A DNA stretch of 64,000 nt from Caulobacter sp. FWC26 (GTDB lineage Bacteria > Pseudomonadota > Alphaproteobacteria > Caulobacterales > Caulobacteraceae), in the NCBI RefSeq assembly GCF_002742645.2, contig NZ_CP033875.1:1590001-1654000 (forward strand), written 5' to 3'. Each line of letters opens with the position of its first letter. The first letter of the stretch is position 1. This document shows positions 37,177 to 45,307 of the stretch, piece by piece. A model generated the notes under the pieces. The model saw only the letters and a program-made list of their open reading frames with translations. It was not told where the DNA came from and ran no database searches. Position numbers and translations under genes: made by a program.

Positions 37177-38391
37177 TCAGGCGCGGGCGCGCTTGAGGGG
37201 TTCGATCACGCCCAGAGCCGCGCCGATCTCGCCATAGGTCTTGAGGACGGCGTCGATCTGTTCATCGGTGTGCGCGGCGCTGACGCTGGCGCGCAGCAGC
37301 GGACGGCTGTCGGGCGTGGCGGGCGGCAGGGCCAGGTTCAGATACACGCCGGCCTGCAGCAGCCCGTTCCACATGGCGATGGCGCGTTCCTGGTCGGGCA
37401 TCGTCGCCGCGACGATCGGACTGGCGCTGGGGCCCGTCAGGAAGCCCATGGCGGTCAGGCCGTCGTACAGGCGCTTGGCGTTGCGGTTCAGGCGATCGCG
37501 CAACTCGGGCTGCTCGACCATGCGGCGCAGGGCCGTTACGGTCGACGCGACCACGGCGGGCGGCAGCGAGGCGGTGAACATGTAGGGACGGCAAACGACG
37601 CGCATGACATCGAAGTCATCGTGATCGGAGACGCAGAAGCCACCGATGGCGCCCAGGCTCTTTGAGAAGGTGCCGACGATGAAGTCGACGTCTTCCTCAA
37701 CGCCCGCCGCTTCGGCGAGGCCGCGACCGGTCGCGCCCAGCACGCCCATCGAATGGGCTTCGTCGACGAGCAGATAACCGCCCATCTCGCGCTTTACGGC
37801 GGCGATTTCCTTGAGCGGCGCCACGTCGCCAATCATCGAGTAGATGCCTTCGACGACGATCAGGCGCTCGCCCGGGGCGTCGCCCAGGCGACGCAGGCGC
37901 TTGGCCAGGTCTTCGGGGTCGTTGTGGCGGAAGCGGATCACCTCAGCATGGCCAAGGCGCGAGCCGTCATAGATCGAGGCGTGGCTGTCGGCGTCGAGGA
38001 TCAGATGGTCGCCGCGGCCGACCAGAGTCGACAGCACGCCGAGATTGGCCTGGTAGCCGGTCGTGAAGACCATGGCGTGCTTGCGGCCGTAGAACTTGGC
38101 CAGTTCATGCTCAAGTTCGACGTGGGTCTCGAAGCTGCCGTTGGCGATGCGGGAACCTGTGGTGCCCGTGCCGCGTTCCTGTACCGCTTTCACCGAAGCG
38201 GCGATGGCCTGTTCGTCGAAAGTCAGGCCCAGATAGTTGTTTGTGCCCAGCAGGATCGTGGGACGCCCATCGACGACCCCCTCGGTCGGCGAGTGGACGG
38301 CGTCGAAGCGCACCTTGAACGGATTGGCGCCGACGTCCTGGATAGCCTTGTACGCATCGCGATAGGCCAGGTGCTTATCAAATAGCCCCAT
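37177..38391 (-). CDS. spt: Serine palmitoyltransferase
   Basis: A 404-residue alpha-oxoamine synthase (PLP fold type I). Visible: TGSRIANGSFETHVELE, DADSHASIYDG (His137 stacks on PLP), DEAHSMGVLG (Asp210) and Lys244 in VGTFSKSLGA, which binds PLP. It condenses serine with an acyl thioester to 3-ketosphinganine, the first step of sphingolipid synthesis. The dedicated acyl carrier protein gene is 3 bp upstream, which points to an acyl-ACP and not acyl-CoA donor. Alternatives in the family (2-amino-3-ketobutyrate ligase, 8-amino-7-oxononanoate synthase, aminolevulinate synthase) are unlikely in this setting. Confidence 0.92.
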   Translation of the reverse strand: MGLFDKHLAYRDAYKAIQDVGANPFKVRFDAVHSPTEGVVDGRPTILLGTNNYLGLTFDEQAIAASVKAVQERGTGTTGSRIANGSFETHVELEHELAKFYGRKHAMVFTTGYQANLGVLSTLVGRGDHLILDADSHASIYDGSRLGHAEVIRFRHNDPEDLAKRLRRLGDAPGERLIVVEGIYSMIGDVAPLKEIAAVKREMGGYLLVDEAHSMGVLGATGRGLAEAAGVEEDVDFIVGTFSKSLGAIGGFCVSDHDDFDVMRVVCRPYMFTASLPPAVVASTVTALRRMVEQPELRDRLNRNAKRLYDGLTAMGFLTGPSASPIVAATMPDQERAIAMWNGLLQAGVYLNLALPPATPDSRPLLRASVSAAHTDEQIDAVLKTYGEIGAALGVIEPLKRARA

Positions 38392-38394
38392 CAG

Positions 38395-38646
38395 TTAAGC
38401 CCTAGTCCGGAGATCGTTGATCAGTTTGGAAAGGTCGCCAGCGGTCTCGACGGACGCCAGACGGTCGAGCGGGATGGAGATGTCGAAGGTATCCTCGAGC
38501 TCCATGATGATGTTCATCAGGGCGAGGGAGTCGACGGCGAGGTCGCGACCAATATGCGACTCCGCACGAACCTCGACGGCCCGTCCAAGAACCTTGCTCG
38601 CTGCTACCCCGATCTCGCGCAAGCTGAGATCCGTAACCGTATCCAT
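38395..38646 (-). CDS. acpR: Acyl carrier protein dedicated to sphingolipid synthesis
   Basis: An 83-residue acyl carrier protein with the phosphopantetheine site Ser40 in RDLAVDSLALMNIIMELED. It is shorter in acidic content than the housekeeping AcpP and has a distinct LGRAVEVRAESHIG loop. It lies between the reductase and spt in one operon with an acyl-ACP synthetase, so it most likely carries the acyl chain to Spt. In Caulobacter I recall it as acpR. Confidence 0.92.
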   Translation of the reverse strand: MDTVTDLSLREIGVAASKVLGRAVEVRAESHIGRDLAVDSLALMNIIMELEDTFDISIPLDRLASVETAGDLSKLINDLRTRA

Positions 38647-38681
38647 TCTGAGTCAAACCTCCGGGAGCCCCACCCGTTACA

Positions 38682-39677
38682 CTACTGTAGCGACGAGTCT
38701 GTCAGATTTCCGCCATATTTGAACTCGGCGGCGATATTTTTGGGTAACCAACCCGCTGCTCGGTACCAATCGACGGTGTGAGCGAACCCGTCGATGAGAC
38801 CGAACATGCTGGGTACTCCCTCCGACATCGGAGCGCTAGATAGGGTCCAATCGGCGTGAAGCAACTCCCGCGCCTTGCCCCAACCAAAGACGGAAGGGGT
38901 TTTTGTGAGCGAAGACCAAGCATCTGCAAGGGCTCCAGCGGCGAGGACGCCCTGATCCGGAAGCCTGACCAGGCGTGGATTCGCCCCCATAACCCTCGCC
39001 GCGCCGCTCATGATTTCCGTCCAACTGTAACCATCGCGCCGCACATCGGACAGCTCCACGACGCCCAAAGTGGGTGACCGACAGAACGCCACGAGCTTTG
39101 CGGCCGCATCATGGACGTGAATCATCGCGATCCGGGACTTGGGCGAAAGCACGGGAAGCACCGGGCTGCGGGCCGCGAGTCGGAAGAGCGCCAGGGTCTC
39201 CGTGTCGCCCGGTCCATAGATCGCTGGCGGCCGCACGATCAGGGCGCTGGGATCGGTGGCGCGCACCGCTTCTTCGCCTGCGCGCTTGCTGGCGGCGTAG
39301 TGGGAGAGCCCGGGTTCGCGGGCGGCGAGGCTGGACACCAGGATGAATCGAGCGCCGGCCGCCTTGGCCGCCGCCGCCGCCGCCTGGGCTCCGTCCCGGT
39401 TGACGCCGTGAAAGGCTTCCAGGCTCCGGGCCTTGATCAGGCCCGCGCCATGAATGACCGTTTCCGCGCCCGAGGAAAGCCGCTCAAGCGCGCCGGGTGT
39501 GCGAAGATCGCCGGTGACAATCTCGACTTCGATATCGCTCCACAGCGGATGGATCGGGTCGCGCCGGACGAGGACACGAGGCGTCCAGCCGTCCTGCGCC
39601 AGGGCGCGGACGAGGTGTCGGCCCAGAAAGCCCGTCGCGCCGGTGACGGCGACGACGCCCCGCGCCCTAGTCGCCAT
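38682..39677 (-). CDS. cerR: NAD(P)-dependent reductase, probable ceramide reductase
   Basis: A 331-residue extended short-chain dehydrogenase. Cofactor motif VTGATGFLGRHLVRAL at residue 10, VSSLAAREPG and catalytic YxxxK in HYAASKRAGE, then RPPAIYGPGD. It overlaps the acyl-ACP synthetase gene by 11 bases and precedes acpR and spt. In the Caulobacter pathway the reductase acts after N-acylation, turning 3-ketoceramide into dihydroceramide (named cerR in the literature I recall). Confidence 0.85.
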   Translation of the reverse strand: MATRARGVVAVTGATGFLGRHLVRALAQDGWTPRVLVRRDPIHPLWSDIEVEIVTGDLRTPGALERLSSGAETVIHGAGLIKARSLEAFHGVNRDGAQAAAAAAKAAGARFILVSSLAAREPGLSHYAASKRAGEEAVRATDPSALIVRPPAIYGPGDTETLALFRLAARSPVLPVLSPKSRIAMIHVHDAAAKLVAFCRSPTLGVVELSDVRRDGYSWTEIMSGAARVMGANPRLVRLPDQGVLAAGALADAWSSLTKTPSVFGWGKARELLHADWTLSSAPMSEGVPSMFGLIDGFAHTVDWYRAAGWLPKNIAAEFKYGGNLTDSSLQ

Positions 39678-41385
39678 AGGCGCCGGCCAGATAGGCCGCC
39701 TTGGCTTTCGAACGGCTTAGCTTGCCTGACGAGGTCTGGGGGAGGGCGTGGGCGCCGACCAGTTTGACCTTGGTTTCCACGCCATGCCGGGTGCGCAGAA
39801 GGGTGGCTACAGCCTCGCTCAGCGCGGAGCGGCTGTCGGCGTCACCGCCGCGCGCTTGTACGAGAACAACGATTTGGTCCTCGGGTTCGGCGGGGATCGC
39901 GAAGGCGCACACGTCGCCGCTGCGCAGGCCGTCGATCTCATTATCCGCCGTCCATTCAAGGTCTTGCGGCCAGATATTGCGACCGTTGAGGATGATCAGA
40001 TCCTTGGCGCGACCGGTGATGACGATTTCGTCGTCGATTTTGAAGCCGAGGTCACCGGTGTCGAGCCAACCGTCGGCGGACAAGACGCGGGCGGTCTCCT
40101 CGGGATTAGCGAAGTAGCCGCTCATCACCGACGGTCCCTTGGCGAAGATACGACCCACGCCGCGCTGAGGCAGAACCTGGCCGTCATCGCCGCGCACTTC
40201 CAGGAAGTGGCCGGGCAGGGCGGGGCCGCAGCGCGCGAAATCTCGGGCGCGTTCTGAGTCCGCCGGCGCTTCGACAGCCAGAGAGTCCCTTTCGAGGCGC
40301 TCGACGTCCAGGGTTTCGGCCCTTAGGCCCTGGCCCAGCGGCGCCATCGACAACGCCAGGGTCGCCTCGGCCATGCCGTAGCTGGCGACGAACGCCTTGT
40401 CGGAAAAACCTGCCGGCGCGAAGGCCTCGACGAACGCTTTCAGGGGCGGCATGCGGATCATGTCGCCGCCCAGACCCGCGCTTCGCCAATGGGACAGGCT
40501 GTAGTTTTCAAGCGACTGGCCCTGCACGCGGCGGGCGCAGAGCTCGTAGCCGAAAGTGGGGCTGTAGGCGATCGTCGCCTTGTTCCGGCCGATCAGGTCG
40601 ATCCACAGCAGTGGACGGCGGACGAAGGCCCCGGTCGGTAGCAGGTCGACCGACATCTGGCAGCTGAGCGGGCTGAGCAGGAAGCCGATCAGGCCCATGT
40701 CGTGATAGAGCGGCAGCCAGGAAATGGCGCGGTCCGAGGCCTTCACTTGCAGGCCATCGCGCGTGATGGCGACGCAGTTGGCCATCAGGGCCTTGTGGCG
40801 GACGAGCACGCCGGTTGGCGTGCGTGTGCTGCCCGACGAGAACTGGAGATAGCAGGGGTCCTCGGGCGTAATGGCCGGCAATGTCGCGCCAGCGTCCTCG
40901 GGGAGGTCGGCCAGAACTCCGGCGAAGGACAGCCCAGCGCGCGCGCCGATCTCGACGACCCAGTCCTTGAGGCCAGTCGGACCGATCAGGATGTTGGCCT
41001 TGGCCGAGCGGGCAAGGTTGGAAATCTGTTCAATATAGGCTTCGCGACCGCCCAGTGGGGTCGGCAACGCCATCGGTGCGGGCAGCAGGCCGGCGTACTG
41101 GCAGGCGAAGAAGGCGCGGACGAAATCGCCATCGGTCTCGGCCAGCAGCGCGACGCTGTCGCCGACCTTGGCGCCGGTCGCCAGCAACCGCCGCGCCAAA
41201 ACCACCGCCTCATCACGAAGCTTGGCGTAGGGCAGGGCTTCCACCAGTTCGCCGCGCAGCGAGTAGAGGTTGATCCCGGTCTCGCCCGTCGCGGCGAAAT
41301 CCAGGGCCTGGGTCAGGGTCGGGAAGTCGGCGAACCGAACAGTGCGGTCAGACGCCGTGGGCGTGATCATAACTTGGGCCTTCAT
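39667..41385 (-). CDS. aasR: Fatty acyl-AMP ligase / acyl-ACP synthetase
   Basis: A 572-residue adenylate-forming enzyme of the fatty acyl-AMP ligase type. AMP-binding core LQFSSGSTRTPTGVLVRHK, LPLYHDMGLIGFLLSPL (typical of FAALs), SYGMAEATLALS, WLDTGDLGF and the C-terminal TSSGKLSRSKAKAAYL with the catalytic lysine region are all visible. It should activate a fatty acid as acyl-AMP and load the carrier protein encoded two genes on. It starts 4 bp after the flippase gene. I recall it as aasR (acps in other reports) in C. crescentus. Confidence 0.88.
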   Translation of the reverse strand: MKAQVMITPTASDRTVRFADFPTLTQALDFAATGETGINLYSLRGELVEALPYAKLRDEAVVLARRLLATGAKVGDSVALLAETDGDFVRAFFACQYAGLLPAPMALPTPLGGREAYIEQISNLARSAKANILIGPTGLKDWVVEIGARAGLSFAGVLADLPEDAGATLPAITPEDPCYLQFSSGSTRTPTGVLVRHKALMANCVAITRDGLQVKASDRAISWLPLYHDMGLIGFLLSPLSCQMSVDLLPTGAFVRRPLLWIDLIGRNKATIAYSPTFGYELCARRVQGQSLENYSLSHWRSAGLGGDMIRMPPLKAFVEAFAPAGFSDKAFVASYGMAEATLALSMAPLGQGLRAETLDVERLERDSLAVEAPADSERARDFARCGPALPGHFLEVRGDDGQVLPQRGVGRIFAKGPSVMSGYFANPEETARVLSADGWLDTGDLGFKIDDEIVITGRAKDLIILNGRNIWPQDLEWTADNEIDGLRSGDVCAFAIPAEPEDQIVVLVQARGGDADSRSALSEAVATLLRTRHGVETKVKLVGAHALPQTSSGKLSRSKAKAAYLAGAYGD

Positions 41386-41389
41386 CGTC

Positions 41390-42721
41390 TTATGTCGGAC
41401 GCGGCGCGACGTTGTCCTCGGCCGCGAGTCGGGCGAGCCGGCGGCGCGCCATCAAATACATGCCAATCGCCATTGCCAAAGCCGACGCAACCAGAGCGGC
41501 GCCTGCGCCCGTCAGGCCGAAGGTCCTGATGAGCGGTACGAGGGCCGAAAGATAGGCCATGACAACGACGAGGCGAACCATCAGAGCCGCGCCCGCCGCG
41601 CGCATCGACACCAGCATCGGCTCCAGTGGTAGGGTCATGACGCCGATGGCCGCTGCGGCCACCTGCCAGTTCATGACGCCCGCAGCGGCGCCGAAGGCGG
41701 GACCCATGACCGTCTCGAGGATCCATCGTCCAGCGAGCAGACTGGCCAGCAGAAGCACCCCGGCCGCCGCGCCCCCGATCAGGGCGATCTGAACCGCCAG
41801 TTTGGTCATGGCCTGCTGTCCGCCAGAGGCGCGCATCTTGGCCAGCTCCGGGTAGAGCGCCGGCACCATCAGACGCGCGGGCTTGGCCATGCCGTCCGCC
41901 ACCTGCTTGCCGATCCGCCAGAGCGCAGCCTGCGCAGGACCCAGCAAGGCGCCGACCGCCATGGTGAGCACATGGGTGAAGCCGACATCCAAGGTTCCGG
42001 AGAAGTTGGTCGCGAGGGCGAAGCGCCAGACCCCCGGTATGTCCTTGCTGGTAGGGCCAATGACGGTAAAGCCGGTGAGCAAGCCCCGCCGCGTCAGATC
42101 GCGGAGCGCGATGGTCGCGATGTAGAAGAACGAGGCGAAAGTTCCGGCCGCCCAGGCCAGTAGGAAGTACTGGATGGGCGCCTCAGTCAGGGCGCAGATC
42201 GCGCAGCCGACCATCCGGACCAACGAGCTGACCGCTTGTTCAGCGGCGAGATAGCGGAACCGGTCGAAGAGGCGCAGCAGCCCGACGCCCGTGGCCGAGG
42301 TCATGACGCCAATCGACAAGGCGTAAAGCGCGCCATAGCCGCTCATGCCCTCCGGCCAGCTCAGCTGACGCCAGAATAGCCAGGCCCCCACCACGCCCAA
42401 AAGCACGCCCAGGACGCCGCTGATCAAATCCAGAAGAAGCGAGAAGCGTAGGACCTGTTGGAAACGTCGCCTGTCGTTCTCCATCAGCGGCCCGGCGCCG
42501 AAGGTGATCATGGTCTGCCACGACTGGAAGTGCGCGACCTCGCCCAGGAACTGCGCGAAGGCGTTGATGACGACCAGAACGCCCATCAACTCCGCGCCAA
42601 GGCTGCGGGCGGTGAGAGCAATGTAGGCTAGGCCCACGATCGCGTTGACGACACGGCCGCTGAGCAACTGACCCGCGTTGCTGAGCACCTTCTTGAGCGG
42701 GGTCTCGATGACTTGCGTCAT
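41390..42721 (-). CDS. Polysaccharide/lipid flippase-type membrane protein (MATE-like)
   Basis: A 443-residue membrane protein with about 12 to 14 hydrophobic helices, of the Wzx / MVF polysaccharide export fold: SNAGQLLSGRVVNAIVGLAYI at the N-terminus and LWRIGKQVADGMAKPARLMVPALYP mid-protein. The start is MTQVIETPLKK; the longer frame has no family support. It directly precedes the acyl-ACP synthetase with a 4-bp gap. In this operon it could flip a lipid or a head-group precursor across the inner membrane; a link to O-antigen-type glycan is the alternative. Confidence 0.8.
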   Translation of the reverse strand: MTQVIETPLKKVLSNAGQLLSGRVVNAIVGLAYIALTARSLGAELMGVLVVINAFAQFLGEVAHFQSWQTMITFGAGPLMENDRRRFQQVLRFSLLLDLISGVLGVLLGVVGAWLFWRQLSWPEGMSGYGALYALSIGVMTSATGVGLLRLFDRFRYLAAEQAVSSLVRMVGCAICALTEAPIQYFLLAWAAGTFASFFYIATIALRDLTRRGLLTGFTVIGPTSKDIPGVWRFALATNFSGTLDVGFTHVLTMAVGALLGPAQAALWRIGKQVADGMAKPARLMVPALYPELAKMRASGGQQAMTKLAVQIALIGGAAAGVLLLASLLAGRWILETVMGPAFGAAAGVMNWQVAAAAIGVMTLPLEPMLVSMRAAGAALMVRLVVVMAYLSALVPLIRTFGLTGAGAALVASALAMAIGMYLMARRRLARLAAEDNVAPRPT

Positions 42722-42832
42722 GCAGACCCCTCCGGCGCCGCAACGGCCATGGCGGCGGTCACCGACAGGCTTTGCCAAACCTGCCGGCGTTGCATGATGT
42801 TTATGAGGCAGACGCGTTGTGCGCTGGCCACG

Positions 42833-43465
42833 TCAGGGTCGCGGCTCCAGCCGCGTTTTGACGCGCCCTTTCAGCACGACCCGGTCGCCCTGGTCCGTCA
42901 CATCATAGGCGTTGGCGCGCGTGCTGCCCTTGGGCCCCGAGCCCGCGATCCCGGCGTCGCCACTGACTGCACCCGTCCGCATGTCGATCAAAGCGCGAGG
43001 CGCATCAAAGTCATAGCCTTCGCTGCTGGTGATCTTCACGTCATCGGTCAGAAGCAGCGTATGCTCGGCCTCTCGATAGAGGCCCGTCTTCGCGGTCGCC
43101 TGGCTGGGGTTGGGCTGGCCGTAGCCCCGGACAAGCACGGGCGCGGTCAGGCGCACGAGGTTCTCGTCCTTCAGGTCGCGTTCGGCGCGGTCGGCGGTGA
43201 TCAGGAACGGGCGACCGTCCTTCAAGACACCCGTGAAGCGCGGCTTGTCCAGGATCAGCGGCGCGCTGGCGGCCCGAGTCTGGACCTTGCTGGACGCCAC
43301 ACTGCGCCAGGACGCTTGAAGGATGACAGCGGCGCCGACGCCGATCGCGAACAAGGCAAGCGCCAGCCGCAACCGTCGAACCGGCGTTCGACGGTGGTTG
43401 CGCGCCCGTTCGGCGGCGCTGAGAGAGGAGGTGACGGCGGCGACGCCGTCGGATTGGGTGAGCAT
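42833..43465 (-). CDS. LptC-like periplasmic bridge protein
   Basis: A 210-residue protein with one N-terminal membrane helix (RLALALFAIGVGAAVILQASW, about residues 32-52) and a periplasmic beta-jellyroll typical of LptC (FTGVLKDGRPFLITADRAER, then LTDDVKITSSEGYDFDAPRAL). The start MLTQSDGVAAV was preferred to the 69-codon longer frame. It heads the minus-strand sphingolipid operon and matches in function the LptF/LptG-like genes at 30376-32654. Either it is a second LptC for sphingolipid export or the cell's general LptC. Confidence 0.8.
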   Translation of the reverse strand: MLTQSDGVAAVTSSLSAAERARNHRRTPVRRLRLALALFAIGVGAAVILQASWRSVASSKVQTRAASAPLILDKPRFTGVLKDGRPFLITADRAERDLKDENLVRLTAPVLVRGYGQPNPSQATAKTGLYREAEHTLLLTDDVKITSSEGYDFDAPRALIDMRTGAVSGDAGIAGSGPKGSTRANAYDVTDQGDRVVLKGRVKTRLEPRP

Positions 43466-43616
43466 CGGGGGGAATGGATAGTCTCCCAGAGCCTTTCCCC
43501 CAAGACCTTTGTTACCGGGCGCATGCCGCGTGGCTGCGTGGGTTGCAGCCTCATGCTGGTTGTTTGGCGTCGCTAAGCGCGTGATCCCGCGCCGCACGCC
43601 GTGTAAGAACCGCGTC

Positions 43617-44681
43617 ATGGTTCCCAGCGGTTCACGACATAAGGATTTCGGCGTCTTCCTGCCTGTCGCCAATGGCGGCTGGATCGTGTCCGGAACAACG
43701 CCGGTCCTGGATGGCCTCTACGCGCAGAACAAAGCTGCGGCGGTGCTGGCGGACGCGATCGGCATGGATTTTGTCATGTCGATGGGCAAGTTTCGGGGCT
43801 TTGGCGGCGAAACCGACCACTGGGGAACCTCGCTGGAGTCGGTGACCCTGATGGCGGCGATCGCCGAGGCGACCCAGAACGTTCGCATCTGGACCACAAT
43901 CCATCCGCTTCTGCAGAACCCGGCCGTGGCCGCAAAGATGGTGGCGACGCTGGACCACATCAGCGGGGGGCGGGCGGGCCTCAACATCGTCGCCGGGGCG
44001 TACAAGGCCGAGTTCGACCAGATGAGCGCCTGGGACGATTCGCTGTCGCACGACGATCGCTACGCGCTGGCCGAGGAGTGGACGACCATCGTCAAGCGGC
44101 TGTGGACCGAGGACAGCGTCGACTTCGTCGGGCGCTATTTCACGATGAAGGACTGTCAGTCCAAGCCTAAACCGCTTTCCAAGCCTCGCCCGGAGTTGAT
44201 CTGCGCGGGAATGTCGGACAGGGGCTTTCAGTTCTCGGTGCGGGAAGCCGACGCCTGCTTCATCGGCGGGCGTTCGCGCGAGGAGCATCGAGACGCCTCC
44301 CGTCGCGCCAAGGGCATGGCTGAGCGCTTGGGGCGAACGATCCGCACCTATGCGATGTGCACTGTCATCCATGGTGAAACCGATGAGGCTGCGCAGGGGT
44401 TCGTGGCGCGCTACGCCGATGGCGCTGACATCGGGGCGATCCTGGCGATGCTGAGCAGCTGGGGCGTACCGGCCGACCAGTTGCAGGCAACGGCCAAGCG
44501 CCAGGGCGCGTTCATGACCCAGACGGTGGTCGGCTCGCCCGCATCGTGCCTGGAGCAGGTCTCGGCCTTCGTCACGGAGTGCGAACTGGATGGCTTGATG
44601 CTGATTTTCCCCGACTATGCCGAGGGCCTGGCGATGTTCGGTTCGGAGATTCTGCCGACTCTGCGGAGGACGTTCGCGTGA
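43617..44681 (+). CDS. RutA-like flavin-dependent monooxygenase
   Basis: A 354-residue luciferase-family (LLM) flavoprotein. Motifs close to RutA: MSMGKFRGFGGETDHWGTSLE, RIWTTIHPLLQNPAVAAKM, DHISGGRAGLNIVAGAYKAEF and ICAGMSDRGFQFS. RutA opens the uracil ring using FMNH2 and O2. It overlaps the next, RutB-like gene by 4 bases (GTGA), giving a two-gene operon. The rest of a rut cluster (rutC, D, E, F, G) is missing, so the substrate may be another N-heterocycle. The start chosen is MVPSGSRHKDFG. Confidence 0.85.
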   Translation: MVPSGSRHKDFGVFLPVANGGWIVSGTTPVLDGLYAQNKAAAVLADAIGMDFVMSMGKFRGFGGETDHWGTSLESVTLMAAIAEATQNVRIWTTIHPLLQNPAVAAKMVATLDHISGGRAGLNIVAGAYKAEFDQMSAWDDSLSHDDRYALAEEWTTIVKRLWTEDSVDFVGRYFTMKDCQSKPKPLSKPRPELICAGMSDRGFQFSVREADACFIGGRSREEHRDASRRAKGMAERLGRTIRTYAMCTVIHGETDEAAQGFVARYADGADIGAILAMLSSWGVPADQLQATAKRQGAFMTQTVVGSPASCLEQVSAFVTECELDGLMLIFPDYAEGLAMFGSEILPTLRRTFA

Positions 44682-45307
44682 GCCTGAGCGACTGGATCGC
44701 GCCGGGACGAACGGCGCTTGTCATCGTTGACATGCAGGTCGACTTCGCCGCTCCTGACGGTCTGTCCGCGCAGTGGGGCATGGATCTTTCGGCGGTTCCC
44801 GCCGCGATCGCGGCTGCGGAGCGTCTCGTGGAGGCTGCGCGCCAAGCCAAAGCGCCCGTGGTCTTCGTAGGGCTCTTCACGACGCCCGATACGGATTCGG
44901 AGGCCTGGTACGAGCGCGGACGGCGAAAAGGTCATGACCCCAACGAGAGTCCCGCGCTGTGCCGCGCCGACGCGCCGGGCAGCGCGTTCTACGGGCCTCA
45001 GCCGTTAAACGGCGACCTCGTCTTTCGAAAGACCCGTTACAGCCCGTTCTGGGACACCGACATCGCCGCCAGGCTCAGGGCTATGGGCGTCGACACCCTG
45101 GTGCTCGCGGGTTTGACGACCGAATGCTGTGTCGACAGCACCGCGCGCGACGCGTTCAACCATAATTTTCATGTCTTCGTCGTCAGCGACGCCTGCGCCG
45201 CCTACGAGCCTGACCTACACGCTGCGGCGCTGAGAATGCTCGACCTCAACACCGCCATTCTGACCGATGCCGACAGCGTCGTGCGAGTGTGGAACGCGGC
45301 GCTCTAG
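44678..45307 (+). CDS. RutB-like isochorismatase-family amidohydrolase
   Basis: A 209-residue cysteine hydrolase. Catalytic triad positions are visible: Asp in VIVDMQVDFA, Lys in VFRKTRYSPFWDT, and Cys in TTECCVDSTARDAF. Starts at a GTG overlapping the stop of the flavoprotein gene. Relatives are ureidoacrylate amidohydrolase RutB, N-carbamoylsarcosine amidase and nicotinamidase; next to a RutA-like enzyme the RutB-type reaction (release of carbamate from a ureido acid) is most likely. Its 3' end overlaps the next, convergent gene by 4 bases. Confidence 0.88.
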   Translation: MSLSDWIAPGRTALVIVDMQVDFAAPDGLSAQWGMDLSAVPAAIAAAERLVEAARQAKAPVVFVGLFTTPDTDSEAWYERGRRKGHDPNESPALCRADAPGSAFYGPQPLNGDLVFRKTRYSPFWDTDIAARLRAMGVDTLVLAGLTTECCVDSTARDAFNHNFHVFVVSDACAAYEPDLHAAALRMLDLNTAILTDADSVVRVWNAAL

